Positions 9,407 through 19,494 of a stretch of 50,701 bases of DNA are shown in pieces. The position numbers were made by a program, and so were the translations under genes. Numbering within the stretch: the stretch's first letter is position 1; every line of letters starts with the position of its first letter. Source of the stretch: Lacrimispora sp. GTDB lineage: Bacteria; Bacillota; Clostridia; Lachnospirales; Lachnospiraceae. Location: the NCBI GenBank assembly GCA_029256305.1, contig JAQSYE010000022.1, positions 1 to 50,701 on the forward strand, read 5' to 3'. The notes beneath the pieces were generated by a model. The model searched no databases. It was not told where the DNA came from and saw nothing but the letters and a program-made list of their open reading frames with translations.

Positions 9407-9640
9407 ATGACCGGAACGTTACACAAACATATACGAGAAAGCGTTTTAAAAACGGCGCTTCTTCATCAGCTTAAAAATGGCCAGAAGGCACCAGAACGGA
9501 CCGCCCGCAACTTAAGAGAACTGTTGCAGAAGTTTAATCCCGCCTCCAGTGAACTCTTTACCTACGATGAACTGCTCATTATGATAAAAAGCTATTCCAG
9601 AGACGATTGCCTGAATCTGATTATTCAGAAACTGGCTTAA
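9407..9640 (+). CDS. Hypothetical 77-aa protein
   Basis: ATG 9407 (MTGTLHKHIRESVLK...) with SD aaggagg; longer ORF start at 9344 not supported. Confidence 0.65.
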   Translation: MTGTLHKHIRESVLKTALLHQLKNGQKAPERTARNLRELLQKFNPASSELFTYDELLIMIKSYSRDDCLNLIIQKLA

Positions 9641-10200
9641 AGCTCCGCCTGGCTACGAATATATCCGATCCGCTCCGTGGCCCTGGCGAGGCTTTTTAAT
9701 CGATCTGAAACCTGTTTCGGTTCCATCTTCATTCCTTCTTTCACCCAGTCCATAATTACACCGCACAGACCGTAGGCATAAAAGCCTGCATCAAAATCCC
9801 GTTCATCATGGGTTAGTTTTCCCTTTTCATCAAGGAACTCAATTGCTTCTGAAAATAATGCTTTTGTCATCTCATATAAGTAGCTCTCAAACGTATGCTC
9901 CTGTTCTTTTATGGTGTTGACGTAAAAGACTTTTTCCTGCCTCATATTGCTTAAAAGCTCATAGATTTTCTCATTCCAGTTTTCAAGGCTGATATCATCT
10001 GCAATCGCAGCAAAATTTTCATTATAATAAATCCAGCTTAACAGTTCATACTTGTCCTGATAGTGATAATAAAAGGTTTGTCGATTCAGGCCACATACTG
10101 CCGTAATATCTGATATGGATATCTTATCAAATGGTTTCTCTTTGCATATTTGTTTTAATGCTTCTGCAATTGCACGTTTCGTAATAAGTGAATCCGACAT
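9637..10200 (-). CDS. TetR family transcriptional regulator
   Basis: N-terminal HTH KISISDITAVCGLNRQTFYYHYQDKYELL. Confidence 0.92.
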   Translation of the reverse strand: MSDSLITKRAIAEALKQICKEKPFDKISISDITAVCGLNRQTFYYHYQDKYELLSWIYYNENFAAIADDISLENWNEKIYELLSNMRQEKVFYVNTIKEQEHTFESYLYEMTKALFSEAIEFLDEKGKLTHDERDFDAGFYAYGLCGVIMDWVKEGMKMEPKQVSDRLKSLARATERIGYIRSQAEL

Positions 10201-10216
10201 AGACCCTCCTGTTATA

Positions 10217-11095
10217 CTATTCCTTTGCTTTTGTAAAAAAATTAGCTAGTGCCGCAAACTGCCCTAAATTCAGCGCCTCACCTCTTACAGAAGGGGAAAC
10301 ACCCAGGCTTTCAATCGCGTCTGCAATCTGTTCTTTGGTATATGGTACCTCTGGAGAATTATTCAAACCGTTTTGAAGTGTTTTTCTTCTCTGGTTAAAG
10401 GAGGCCCGGATCAGACGGAACATCAATCCCGGGTCCTGAACATTGACGGGCGGATTTTTATGCCGGGTTAAGCGGATCACTGCTGATCCCACATTGGGGC
10501 GGGGAATAAAACAGTTTGGGGGAACATTGGCTACAATATACGGTTCTGCATAATATTGAACAGCCAGCGATAGCGCGCCGTAATCCTTGGTACCGGGCCC
10601 TACCTGCATACGGTCTGCCACTTCCTTCTGCACCATGACAGTGATATTATCAATGGGAACCTGGCCTTCAAACAATCCCATAATAATCGGTGTCGTAATA
10701 TAATAGGGCAGATTTGCCACCACCTTTATTGGACGTCCCCCGTTATACTTCTGGGTCAGCTCATTGATGTCGGTTTTTAATATATCTGCATGGATTACAG
10801 TTACATTATTATACTCCGCCAGTGTTTCATTTAAAATTGGTATTAATTTTGGATCAATTTCTACTGCAACCACATGACCAGCCGCTTCAGCCAGATACTG
10901 AGTCATGGTGCCGATTCCTGGACCAATCTCCAGAACACAGTCATCCTTCGTTACGCCTGCTCCCTGAATGATTTTTTCAAGTATGTGTGTATCAATTAAA
11001 AAATTCTGTCCGAACTTCTTCTGAAATGCGAACTCATGTTTTTGAATGATCTGAATTGTATTTTGAGGGTTACCTAATTTATTTTGCATACACAT
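10217..11095 (-). CDS. rsmA: 16S rRNA (adenine(1518)-N6/adenine(1519)-N6)-dimethyltransferase
   Basis: KKFGQNFLIDTHILEKI, VLEIGPGIGTMT, VANLPYYITTPI. Confidence 0.97.
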   Translation of the reverse strand: MCMQNKLGNPQNTIQIIQKHEFAFQKKFGQNFLIDTHILEKIIQGAGVTKDDCVLEIGPGIGTMTQYLAEAAGHVVAVEIDPKLIPILNETLAEYNNVTVIHADILKTDINELTQKYNGGRPIKVVANLPYYITTPIIMGLFEGQVPIDNITVMVQKEVADRMQVGPGTKDYGALSLAVQYYAEPYIVANVPPNCFIPRPNVGSAVIRLTRHKNPPVNVQDPGLMFRLIRASFNQRRKTLQNGLNNSPEVPYTKEQIADAIESLGVSPSVRGEALNLGQFAALANFFTKAKE

Positions 11096-11209
11096 TTTCC
11101 TATCGTTTTTTATTAATCAATGGTATCTTATTATAAACCAAAAGTCAATGAAATATAAGACGGGTCCGAAGTATCGGATACCCGCCATTTAATATGGTTT
11201 TGAGGAAAT

Positions 11210-11737
11210 CTAAATCTGTAAATCACATTTATTCATATATTCACTTTTCAAAATTGACATGACTATCAATGACTCATAGCTATTATTATATAAAATACAT
11301 TCTCTCAATATGCCTTCTTCAACAAAACCTTCTGATTTATAAAGTCTCTGCGCTTTATGATTTTTATATCTGACATCAAGCCATAATCTATGTGCGTTTA
11401 ACTGCTCAAAGGCAATTTTTTTAATTAACTTCAAAGTTTCTCTTCCAAATCCATGACCTTTATCTGATATAACAATTCTTCTAAATTCCATGTTGTGATT
11501 TGGATTTGTGATGCCAGCTAAAATCACATAACCAACCAGCTTATTGGTGGATGCTTCTACCATCGACAAATGCAAAATGTCTTCCTGAGACATTGAGACT
11601 CTATGTTGTTCTTTTGTCCATTGGCCAACATACTGAGCATTATCAGGTCGATGTTCACATTCAACCACAAAGTCTAAATCATTTTCCTGGGTATTTTTAA
11701 GTATAATGATATCGGATTTTTCATTGATTTCTTTCAT
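11210..11737 (-). CDS. GNAT family N-acetyltransferase
   Basis: KGHGFGRETLKLI acetyl-CoA motif, NHKAQRLYKSEGFVEEG. Confidence 0.9.
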   Translation of the reverse strand: MKEINEKSDIIILKNTQENDLDFVVECEHRPDNAQYVGQWTKEQHRVSMSQEDILHLSMVEASTNKLVGYVILAGITNPNHNMEFRRIVISDKGHGFGRETLKLIKKIAFEQLNAHRLWLDVRYKNHKAQRLYKSEGFVEEGILRECILYNNSYESLIVMSILKSEYMNKCDLQI

Positions 11738-11776
11738 ATTAACTCCCTTACCAATACTTACTCCAACGTTTTTTTA

Positions 11777-12556
11777 TCATGACTGTCTTTCATTCAGACG
11801 ATACAGCTTTCTTGCATTCCGGTTGGTAACTTCTACAACTTCATCTTTGGAAATTCCTTTTATGGTGCTTATCTCATCAATAACATAAGAAAGATTCAAG
11901 GAAGAGTTGCGCTTTCCCCGATTAGGGACAGGTGCCAGGTATGGGCAATCCGTCTCAAGTACCAGCTGATCTAAAGGCATATATTCCACTACCTCTTTCA
12001 GCTTCCTGGCATTTTTAAACGTCAGGACACCGCCAATTCCTAAATAAAATCCCATAGCCAGGTATTCCCTCGCCATCTCTTTTCCATAGGAAAAACAGTG
12101 AATCACACCTCCCACAGCTTCGGAGTGCTCCGCTTTCATAATATCAAGCGTATCTTTTGCTGCATCACGGCTGTGAATAATAACCGGAAGCTTTACTTCC
12201 TTTGCCAGATTCAGCTGACGGACAAACCAGGTCTTCTGTGTATCATGATCCGGTTCTTCCCAGTAATAATCAAGACCGATTTCTCCAATTGCCACTATTT
12301 TGTTACGGCTGGAACTTTCTTTCAGCCAGTTTAACTTCTCATCGTCTAGCTCACCAGTCTCATTGGGATGAACACCGATTGCCCCATATATATAAGAATA
12401 TTTCTCTGTGAGTTTTATGGTGCTCTCTGATGTTTTTATGCTGGCACCTACATTGGTAACCGCTTCTATGCCATGAGACTGCAGACTTCCAAGCAGCTCT
12501 TCTCTATCTTCATCAAATGCCTCATCATCGTAATGGGCGTGTGTATCAAAAATCAT
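11777..12556 (-). CDS. tatD: TatD family DNase/metal-dependent hydrolase
   Basis: MIFDTHAHYDDEAFD, IGEIGLDYYWE, VIIHSRDA, LVLETDCPYLAP; SD aaaggag. Confidence 0.95.
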   Translation of the reverse strand: MIFDTHAHYDDEAFDEDREELLGSLQSHGIEAVTNVGASIKTSESTIKLTEKYSYIYGAIGVHPNETGELDDEKLNWLKESSSRNKIVAIGEIGLDYYWEEPDHDTQKTWFVRQLNLAKEVKLPVIIHSRDAAKDTLDIMKAEHSEAVGGVIHCFSYGKEMAREYLAMGFYLGIGGVLTFKNARKLKEVVEYMPLDQLVLETDCPYLAPVPNRGKRNSSLNLSYVIDEISTIKGISKDEVVEVTNRNARKLYRLNERQS

Positions 12557-12579
12557 AGATATCTCCTTTAAAACGTTTG

Positions 12580-13338
12580 TCAACCTGTAATTAATAATCG
12601 TAGAATGTAAAGCAGAATTAAATGAAGAGGATAAAACCAGTAAAATAAATACTTTAAATTCCTTTCACCCTTTTTTCCGTTATACATGTGTATCGGCAGG
12701 AGCGCAAACACCCCGGCTCCGAGACAGCTTAAACTGATTAATGCTGCCATAATTCCGGATAATACAGTCTGAAGTTTTTTGTTATCCCGAAATACGTATA
12801 GGACCAGGATTAGTGCAATTCCGTCTATATTGTAATCCGATTTCAGCAGTATGGATACCCCGCATCCCACTCCTATTGCAAAGAGCTGCCAAAGTGGATC
12901 GCCCATAGCCTTCTGGTACCACTCAAGCACCCACAGACCGATAAAAAGGGTAAAGAACACATTCTGATACCCGGGGTGAAACCAGCTGTTAAAAATTGCA
13001 AGGTCAAACGGTATTTCAGAAATCAATGCAAATGCCAAAAGCCTGATTCCGTATTTTTTAACATCTTTGGTATGAAGAAATCCCTCTACCAGCAAAAAGC
13101 AGAAAATTGGAAAGGAAATTCTCCCAATGGTCCGGAGAATAAAATCAATGGTACTCCACTTTGCACCTTCCGGCGTAGCCAGGATCGCCTGCATCAGTGA
13201 AGGGTCCTGATACTTTAATATCCCATTTTCAATCACAGCCACACCGATATGATCAATCAGCATGGTTATAACCGCAATGATCTTTAAGGTATTCCCTGAA
13301 ATTCCTTTCCTATAGAAAGCCGTGGATTCTGTCATCAA
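12580..13338 (-). CDS. TraX family protein
   Basis: NTLKIIAVITMLIDHIGV, RTIGRISFPIFCFLLVEGF, YPLHLILLYILR. Confidence 0.88.
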   Translation of the reverse strand: MMTESTAFYRKGISGNTLKIIAVITMLIDHIGVAVIENGILKYQDPSLMQAILATPEGAKWSTIDFILRTIGRISFPIFCFLLVEGFLHTKDVKKYGIRLLAFALISEIPFDLAIFNSWFHPGYQNVFFTLFIGLWVLEWYQKAMGDPLWQLFAIGVGCGVSILLKSDYNIDGIALILVLYVFRDNKKLQTVLSGIMAALISLSCLGAGVFALLPIHMYNGKKGERNLKYLFYWFYPLHLILLYILRLLITG

Positions 13339-13419
13339 GTCCTCCTTTTAAACGATAAGACCGGATTATAAAAATCCGGCCTTAATATCATCTTTTTCTG
13401 TCCTTAAAACAGCTTTCTA

Positions 13420-15396
13420 TCAGCAGATCTCTGCTCCGGCTGGCATTGCCTTTTCCGGAATCATAAGAGATAAATTGCCCTGCGCATCTTCAGCACATAA
13501 AAGCATGCCTTCCGATAAAACACCAGCCAGCTTCGCTGGTTTTAAGTTTACCACTACCATAACCTTTTTACCAACCATCTCTTCCGGTGAGTAATGGGCC
13601 TTTATGCCACTGACAATCTGTTTTACCTGGCTTCCTATTTTTACCTTAGAGCATAAAAGTTTTTTAGATTTCGCTACTGCTTCACAGGCAATTATTTCAC
13701 CCACCTGGAACTGCAGCTTTGCAAAATCCTCATATTCGATTTCTGCTTTTGCTTCTATATCAATTCCGTCATCTGCCTGGGATTCTTTTTCCTCTTTCGC
13801 ATCTTCTACGACTGCATTCATAGCTTCCACCTTCTCCATCACTTCTTTTATATCCATACGGGCAAACAAAATTTCCGGCTTGTCGGTCACTTTATTGCCA
13901 GATGGGTATAAACCAAATTCATTCATCTGAGACAGCTCTCTTTTTGTTGTATTAAGCTGAGAAAGAATTTTAGCTGAGGTCTCTGGCATAAAAGATGTCA
14001 AAAGTGAAGCTCCAATGGTAATGGCTTCTGTCAGGTTATAAAGAACCGTCTCCAAGCGGGCTTTTGATGCCTCATCCTTTGCAAGAGCCCACGGTGATGT
14101 TTCATCAATATATTTGTTGCTTCTTCTGAAGATATTAAAGATTGAGGTCATTGCATCTGCGACGCGGAGTTTCTCCATCTTCTCGCCAACCTTCTTCACT
14201 TCTTCAAGCACAACTGCCTTTAAATCCTCATCAAACGCATCTGTTGTCCCGCCATCTGTCACCGCACCTTCAAAATACTTATTAGACATGGAAATAGTTC
14301 GGTTTACAAGATTGCCCAGAATATTGGCAAGATCAGAATTCATGCGTTCAACCATAAGCTCCCATGATATAATGCCATCATTGTCAAAAGGCATTTCGTG
14401 AAGGACGAAATAACGAACTGCATCTACTCCAAAGAAGTCCACCAGGGTATCTGCATAAAGAACGTTGCCCTTGGATTTACTCATCTTTCCATCGCCCTGC
14501 AGCAGCCAGGGATGACCAAATACCTGTTTTGGAAGGGGTACATTCAGTGCCATTAAGAAGATTGGCCAGTAAATAGTATGGAAGCGGATAATATCCTTAC
14601 CAATCAGATGAAGGTCTGCAGGCCAGAGTTTAGAAAACTGGTCAGTGTTTTTTCCATCGCAGTCATATCCTATTCCGGTAATATAATTTGTCAATGCATC
14701 CAGCCATACATAAGTAACATGTCTTGGATCAAATGTTACCGGGATTCCCCATGTAAATGTGGTTCTGGATACACATAAATCCTGAAGCCCTGGAAGAAGG
14801 AAATTGTTCATCATCTCATTCTTTCTTGATACTGGCTGAATGAAATCAGGATTTTCATTAATATGCTGGATCAAACGGTCTGCATACTTACTCATACGGA
14901 AGAAATAGGCCTCTTCCTTTGCCGGCTGTACTTCACGTCCGCAATCCGGGCATTTTCCATCTACCAGCTGAGACTCTGTAAAGAAAGATTCACATGGGGT
15001 GCAGTATAAACCTTCATAATATCCTTTATAGATATCTCCCTGGTCATAAAGCTTTTTAAAGATTTTCTGAACCTGTTCTTCATGTTGGGGATCTGTAGTC
15101 CTGATAAATTTGTCATAGGAGGTATTCACCAGATCCCAGATTGTTTTGATCTGATCGGCGGCCTGATCTACGAACTCCTTAGGGGTTATGCCTGCCGCTG
15201 CCGCTTTCTCCTCAATCTTTTGTCCGTGTTCATCGGTTCCTGTCTGGAAGAACACATCATATCCTTCTTCTCTTTTAAACCGTGCTATTGCATCAGCCAA
15301 AACTGCCTCATAGGTGTTGCCGATATGGGGTTTACCGGATGCATATGCAATGGCTGTGGTAATGTAATATGGCTTTTTGTTCGAATCTTTACACAT
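13420..15396 (-). CDS. metG: Methionine--tRNA ligase
   Basis: YITTAIAYASGKPHIGNTYE, KMSKSKGN, C-terminal tRNA-binding domain. Confidence 0.98.
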   Translation of the reverse strand: MCKDSNKKPYYITTAIAYASGKPHIGNTYEAVLADAIARFKREEGYDVFFQTGTDEHGQKIEEKAAAAGITPKEFVDQAADQIKTIWDLVNTSYDKFIRTTDPQHEEQVQKIFKKLYDQGDIYKGYYEGLYCTPCESFFTESQLVDGKCPDCGREVQPAKEEAYFFRMSKYADRLIQHINENPDFIQPVSRKNEMMNNFLLPGLQDLCVSRTTFTWGIPVTFDPRHVTYVWLDALTNYITGIGYDCDGKNTDQFSKLWPADLHLIGKDIIRFHTIYWPIFLMALNVPLPKQVFGHPWLLQGDGKMSKSKGNVLYADTLVDFFGVDAVRYFVLHEMPFDNDGIISWELMVERMNSDLANILGNLVNRTISMSNKYFEGAVTDGGTTDAFDEDLKAVVLEEVKKVGEKMEKLRVADAMTSIFNIFRRSNKYIDETSPWALAKDEASKARLETVLYNLTEAITIGASLLTSFMPETSAKILSQLNTTKRELSQMNEFGLYPSGNKVTDKPEILFARMDIKEVMEKVEAMNAVVEDAKEEKESQADDGIDIEAKAEIEYEDFAKLQFQVGEIIACEAVAKSKKLLCSKVKIGSQVKQIVSGIKAHYSPEEMVGKKVMVVVNLKPAKLAGVLSEGMLLCAEDAQGNLSLMIPEKAMPAGAEIC

Positions 15397-15451
15397 AATC
15401 TTTTCCTCCAGAAATATAATGAGATGCAGGGTGAATCATTTCCCAACAAAG

Positions 15452-15800
15452 AAAAACCCGTCTAAAAAAATCCTCATAGGAAATTTAAAGACGGGGTACT
15501 ATCCCGTGATACCACTTTAATTTATCCATGCCTTACAGCACAGACCTCACTGACTGCCTTCTAATCAAAAGCTTTCCAGAATGGCGCTTATGGTATATAA
15601 TAACAGTCTGACACGATAACGGGTGTGACCGTCGAAATTTAAAGGCTCATTGAGCCAATTCAACTTCGCTGCTCCAAGGCCATGTTGGGAAATACGCTCA
15701 GGCTTCCTTTTCAGCTACCGGAATTCTCTGTACATGAGGCGGGTTTCTTACTCTTCTTTTCTCAGCATTCTCAAACTCTTCTTTTCTCAGCATTCTCAAT
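15452..15800 (-). promoter_or_regulatory. T-box leader upstream of metG
   Basis: Minus strand AAATTAAAGTGGTATCACGGGA T-box sequence, AGAGTAAGAAACC stem I-like motif, CCCGTCT...AGACGGG + T-run terminator; candidate AUG specifier near 15681-15683. Confidence 0.85.
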
Positions 15801-15938
15801 TAATCAATTGTTAGTAACCCTAGTGTAATAGTTTCATTCCTGTTTGTCAAGCAGGTAAGTCTCAGGATCTGACCTTTTGTCATTACTTTTTTCTTATTAA
15901 CATATAAATAATATTAGTGAATTGCGGAGGATCTTAAT

Positions 15939-17756
15939 ATGAAAAACATGATTATCAGGCAGGGACGCCGTATCCTTTCCATTGTCTTGGCGGCCTCCCT
16001 GTTTTGTGCCTGCACACCCCCTCCAAGACAGACGGGAACTCCTTCCGATGCCCTATATGAAAAATACCATGCCCAAGACCTGACCATGCAGAAATCATTT
16101 GATCAGTTTACCGCTGATTTATTCCGTGATGAGATCACCGATTCCGGCATCAGCTTTCATTTCAGCATTGCTGATCCTGCTTCCAGAGGAATTAATACAG
16201 TTCCTTTAACCCTTGGTGATTTCTCTCTGGATAAGATGAAGCAGGGTACAAAGGACTTACAGGAGTTAAAGAAAAAGCTGGATGGATTTAATCCCCGCAG
16301 GCTGACTGCGGATCAGAGACTTACATATCAGATTCTGTATTCCTACATTGACACGGAGTTAACTTCTGATGGAATGGAGCTCTACGCCCAGCCGCTGACC
16401 ACCACCATTGGAATCCAGGCTCAGCTTCCTGTTCTCTTTGCCGAGTATACCTTCTACAATAAAGCGGATGTAGACCACTATCTTTCATTGCTGTCCACCA
16501 TTGATGAGTATTACGGTCAGATTCTGGAATTTGAAAAGCAGAAATCTGCTGTTGGGCTGTTTATGTCAGATACTGCTGCTGATCATGTTTTAAAATCCTG
16601 TGAAGCGTATTTGATCCAGCCGGATCACAGCTTTTTAGCTGAAACTTTCAATACCAGAATTGATTCCCTGAAGGACCTAACTGACGAGGAAAAAGCCGAA
16701 TATAAAAAGCAGAATCTAAAAATACTGGAAGAGCATTTTATTCCTGCCTATCAGAATTTAATAAGCGGTATTACAGCTCTTATGGGAACAGGAACGAATA
16801 ACAACGGTCTTTCCTATTATCCCGATGGAAAGAAATACTTTGAATACCTGGTTCATTCCAATACCGGAACTTCCTATGATTCAGTCAAAAGCCTAAAGAA
16901 GGCCATTGAAAAGCAGATGAGTACCGATATCAAGGCATTGGGACAGATTACAAAAGATCATCCTGAGGTGATTGACTCCCTGGATCATTATTCTTTTAAG
17001 TATACAAAACCAGAGGAAATACTGGAATCTTTAAAGTCTCAGATTACCACAGATTTCCCGGAGCTTCCGCCCTGCAACTACACAGTTAAGTATGTGCCAA
17101 GCGCTTTGGAATCCTCCTTAAGCCCGGCATTTTACCTGGTTCCTCCTTTGGACCGGTATCAGGATAATGTTATTTACATCAACAACAACCCGCGTTTTCA
17201 AAATGAAGACCTTTATACTACCCTGGCTCACGAGGGATACCCCGGACATTTATATCAAAATGTATATTTCCTAAGCAAAAAACCAAATGATTTAAGGAGC
17301 ATCCTTTCTTTTTCAAGTTATTCTGAAGGATGGGCTACCTATGTGGAGTATTATTCCTATACATTAGACAACGGGCTGGATCCGGAACTTGGCAAGCTTC
17401 TTGCACACAATACGGCAGTAACACTGGGGATTTACGCTTACCTGGACATCTGCGTCAATTATGAAGGCTGGGATAAAGAAGCTACCGCTAAATATCTGGG
17501 AACCTTCTATAACATAGAAAATACAGATATTACAGATTCCATTTATAACAGCCTGGTGGAGAACCCAACCAACTACATGGAGTATTATGTAGGCTATCTG
17601 GAAATTATGGAAATGCGAAACACCGCAGAAAGAATCTTAAAGGACGACTTTAACTTAAAAGATTTTCATACCTTTCTGCTTGATGTAGGGCCTGCCCCAT
17701 TTTCAGTCATTCAGCCGGCATTTCGCAACTGGCTGGCAAAACAGCTAAGAAGTTAG
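15939..17756 (+). CDS. DUF885 family lipoprotein (predicted metallopeptidase-like)
   Basis: Signal peptide with Cys; LAHEGYPGHLYQNVYF (HExxH-like) motif and SYSEGWATYVEYY. Confidence 0.88.
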   Translation: MKNMIIRQGRRILSIVLAASLFCACTPPPRQTGTPSDALYEKYHAQDLTMQKSFDQFTADLFRDEITDSGISFHFSIADPASRGINTVPLTLGDFSLDKMKQGTKDLQELKKKLDGFNPRRLTADQRLTYQILYSYIDTELTSDGMELYAQPLTTTIGIQAQLPVLFAEYTFYNKADVDHYLSLLSTIDEYYGQILEFEKQKSAVGLFMSDTAADHVLKSCEAYLIQPDHSFLAETFNTRIDSLKDLTDEEKAEYKKQNLKILEEHFIPAYQNLISGITALMGTGTNNNGLSYYPDGKKYFEYLVHSNTGTSYDSVKSLKKAIEKQMSTDIKALGQITKDHPEVIDSLDHYSFKYTKPEEILESLKSQITTDFPELPPCNYTVKYVPSALESSLSPAFYLVPPLDRYQDNVIYINNNPRFQNEDLYTTLAHEGYPGHLYQNVYFLSKKPNDLRSILSFSSYSEGWATYVEYYSYTLDNGLDPELGKLLAHNTAVTLGIYAYLDICVNYEGWDKEATAKYLGTFYNIENTDITDSIYNSLVENPTNYMEYYVGYLEIMEMRNTAERILKDDFNLKDFHTFLLDVGPAPFSVIQPAFRNWLAKQLRS

Positions 17757-17768
17757 ATCAAATAAAAA

Positions 17769-17810
17769 ACAGGCAAAAGCCAAAAATACATGGGCTTTTG
17801 CCTGTTCTTT
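17769..17810. terminator. Bidirectional intrinsic terminator
   Basis: ACAGGCAAAAGCC...GGCTTTTGCCTGT between convergent genes. Confidence 0.85.
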
Positions 17811-18345
17811 ATTTTATTTCCTTATAATTCTTTACATATTCCAGATAATCAGTATCGCCCTGTTTGATTGAACCGCTGGAATAATTCTTGCCATTTACCA
17901 GAAGTTTTAATTTATCCAGTTCAAAGTTCTCAACAAAGGTGTTGCCAATCGCGGTAATGGTAAGTCTGTCCTCACCGGAACCGCTTTGAGGTACTGCAGA
18001 CAAATCCAAAGTTCCAATTCCGTCAGCAGATTCATATTTCAGAACCTTAGTACCTTCCTCTAATACGCCGTATTCTATGAGTTTACTTACGATTGCTTCA
18101 GCAGTCAGCTTGTCCACTGCATCCATAGCCTGATTTAAGCCGGTCTTATTATCATTCTTACTGTATACAGAAATGATCTCCATCGGCTCTGCGTTAGGGT
18201 CTGGAACTTTATCACTGGCGCCTCCTGTTGATGATACAGCCTGAGGATCAGGTGCTGTTGTCTCCATCTTAGGCTTGGTCGGTGTACAGGCTACCAGGGA
18301 TACCATCAGCATTGCGCTCACTAAATACAAGATAATTTTTTTCAT
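17809..18345 (-). CDS. Lipoprotein with GerMN-like domain
   Basis: Lipobox SLVACTP; C-terminal LTAEAIVSKLIEYGVLEEGT...IGNTFVENFELDKLKLLVNGK. Confidence 0.7.
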   Translation of the reverse strand: MKKIILYLVSAMLMVSLVACTPTKPKMETTAPDPQAVSSTGGASDKVPDPNAEPMEIISVYSKNDNKTGLNQAMDAVDKLTAEAIVSKLIEYGVLEEGTKVLKYESADGIGTLDLSAVPQSGSGEDRLTITAIGNTFVENFELDKLKLLVNGKNYSSGSIKQGDTDYLEYVKNYKEIK

Positions 18346-18372
18346 AAATGCGTATTGCCTCCTTTAATTCTG

Positions 18373-18822
18373 TTAAAGGCTCCGAAACCACTTATTCAGT
18401 TTGGTCAGAGCTTTGATTAAAACTTCTACCTCATCCTCACCTAAACCGTCTATCACTCCGGCTATCATCTCCCGATGAAATATAGCATGATGATCATAGG
18501 CTTGTTTTCCTTTATCTGAAAGAGAAATATAAACAACGCGCCGGTCTTCTTCTCCCCTTTGACGGGTAACATAACCTTTTTTAACGAGACTGTTCATGGC
18601 TATGGTCAATGTCCCCACTGTAACAGACAATTCCCTTGCTATTGCGGACATATTCTTAGGTTCTCCGACTCCGATCGCCTCAATCACATGCATATCATTA
18701 TTGGTGATATTATTAAATTCCTGTGTAATGATAGCCTGCTGCTCGATATCCATTATATCCCGAAACAGCCTTACCAGTACTTCGTTAAGAGTTCCGTAAG
18801 TATCCACGTTTATCCCCTTCAA
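18373..18822 (-). CDS. MarR family transcriptional regulator
   Basis: MSAIARELSVTVGTLTIAMNSLVKKGYVTRQRGEEDRRVVYISLSDKGK winged HTH. Confidence 0.93.
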   Translation of the reverse strand: MKGINVDTYGTLNEVLVRLFRDIMDIEQQAIITQEFNNITNNDMHVIEAIGVGEPKNMSAIARELSVTVGTLTIAMNSLVKKGYVTRQRGEEDRRVVYISLSDKGKQAYDHHAIFHREMIAGVIDGLGEDEVEVLIKALTKLNKWFRSL

Positions 18823-18928
18823 ATCTATATGACAATAAAAGCTTCTTCGTAATTATACATGATTATGTATATGAAGACAACCACCTGAATTCTTATGAAA
18901 TTCTTAAATCAAAATGATTCATTTCCTT

Positions 18929-19441
18929 TTATACCAAAATTCGGCTTAAAAATACACTGGCGGCAATTCCGGCGGCTGTCGCTATTAATGCCCCTCCAAG
19001 AGTGTATCTGGTTTTTCTGATTTTAACAGTACCAAAATAAACACTAAGACAGTAAAACAGTGTCTCAGTACAGCTCATCAGAACAGAAGTCATAAATCCG
19101 ATATAAGAGTCTGTTCCATATTTTTTAAAAATATCCAAAACAAGCCCAATAGCTGCTGAATTCGAAACCAGTGCCGGAAGGAACAAAAAAGATGCCGGCT
19201 TTGTAAGAAGCTTCGCCAGATAATCCAAAAAGCCAGATGCTCTAAGTACTCCTACCGCAGTCATCAGACCAATTAGTGTAGGCATAATGCCCGCAACCGT
19301 CTTCATCCCATCTTTTGCACCATTCAAAAAATCATCAAATACCGGGCGCTTAGATAAAATACCAAATCCAACAATATAAAAAATGATCAGCGGAACCGCA
19401 GCTTCAGACAGAAATAACAAAAATCCCATAGTTTTACTCAC
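18929..19441 (-). CDS. spmB: Spore maturation protein B
   Basis: GAKDGMKTVAGIMPTLIGLMTAVGVLRASG, LPALVSNSAAIGLVLDIFKKYGTDSYIG, SCTETLFY. Confidence 0.93.
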   Translation of the reverse strand: MSKTMGFLLFLSEAAVPLIIFYIVGFGILSKRPVFDDFLNGAKDGMKTVAGIMPTLIGLMTAVGVLRASGFLDYLAKLLTKPASFLFLPALVSNSAAIGLVLDIFKKYGTDSYIGFMTSVLMSCTETLFYCLSVYFGTVKIRKTRYTLGGALIATAAGIAASVFLSRILV

Positions 19442-19494
19442 TATCCGTTAATTATTATAATCTATTCTGGCTGTTTCCTTTTCATTCTAGGCAT

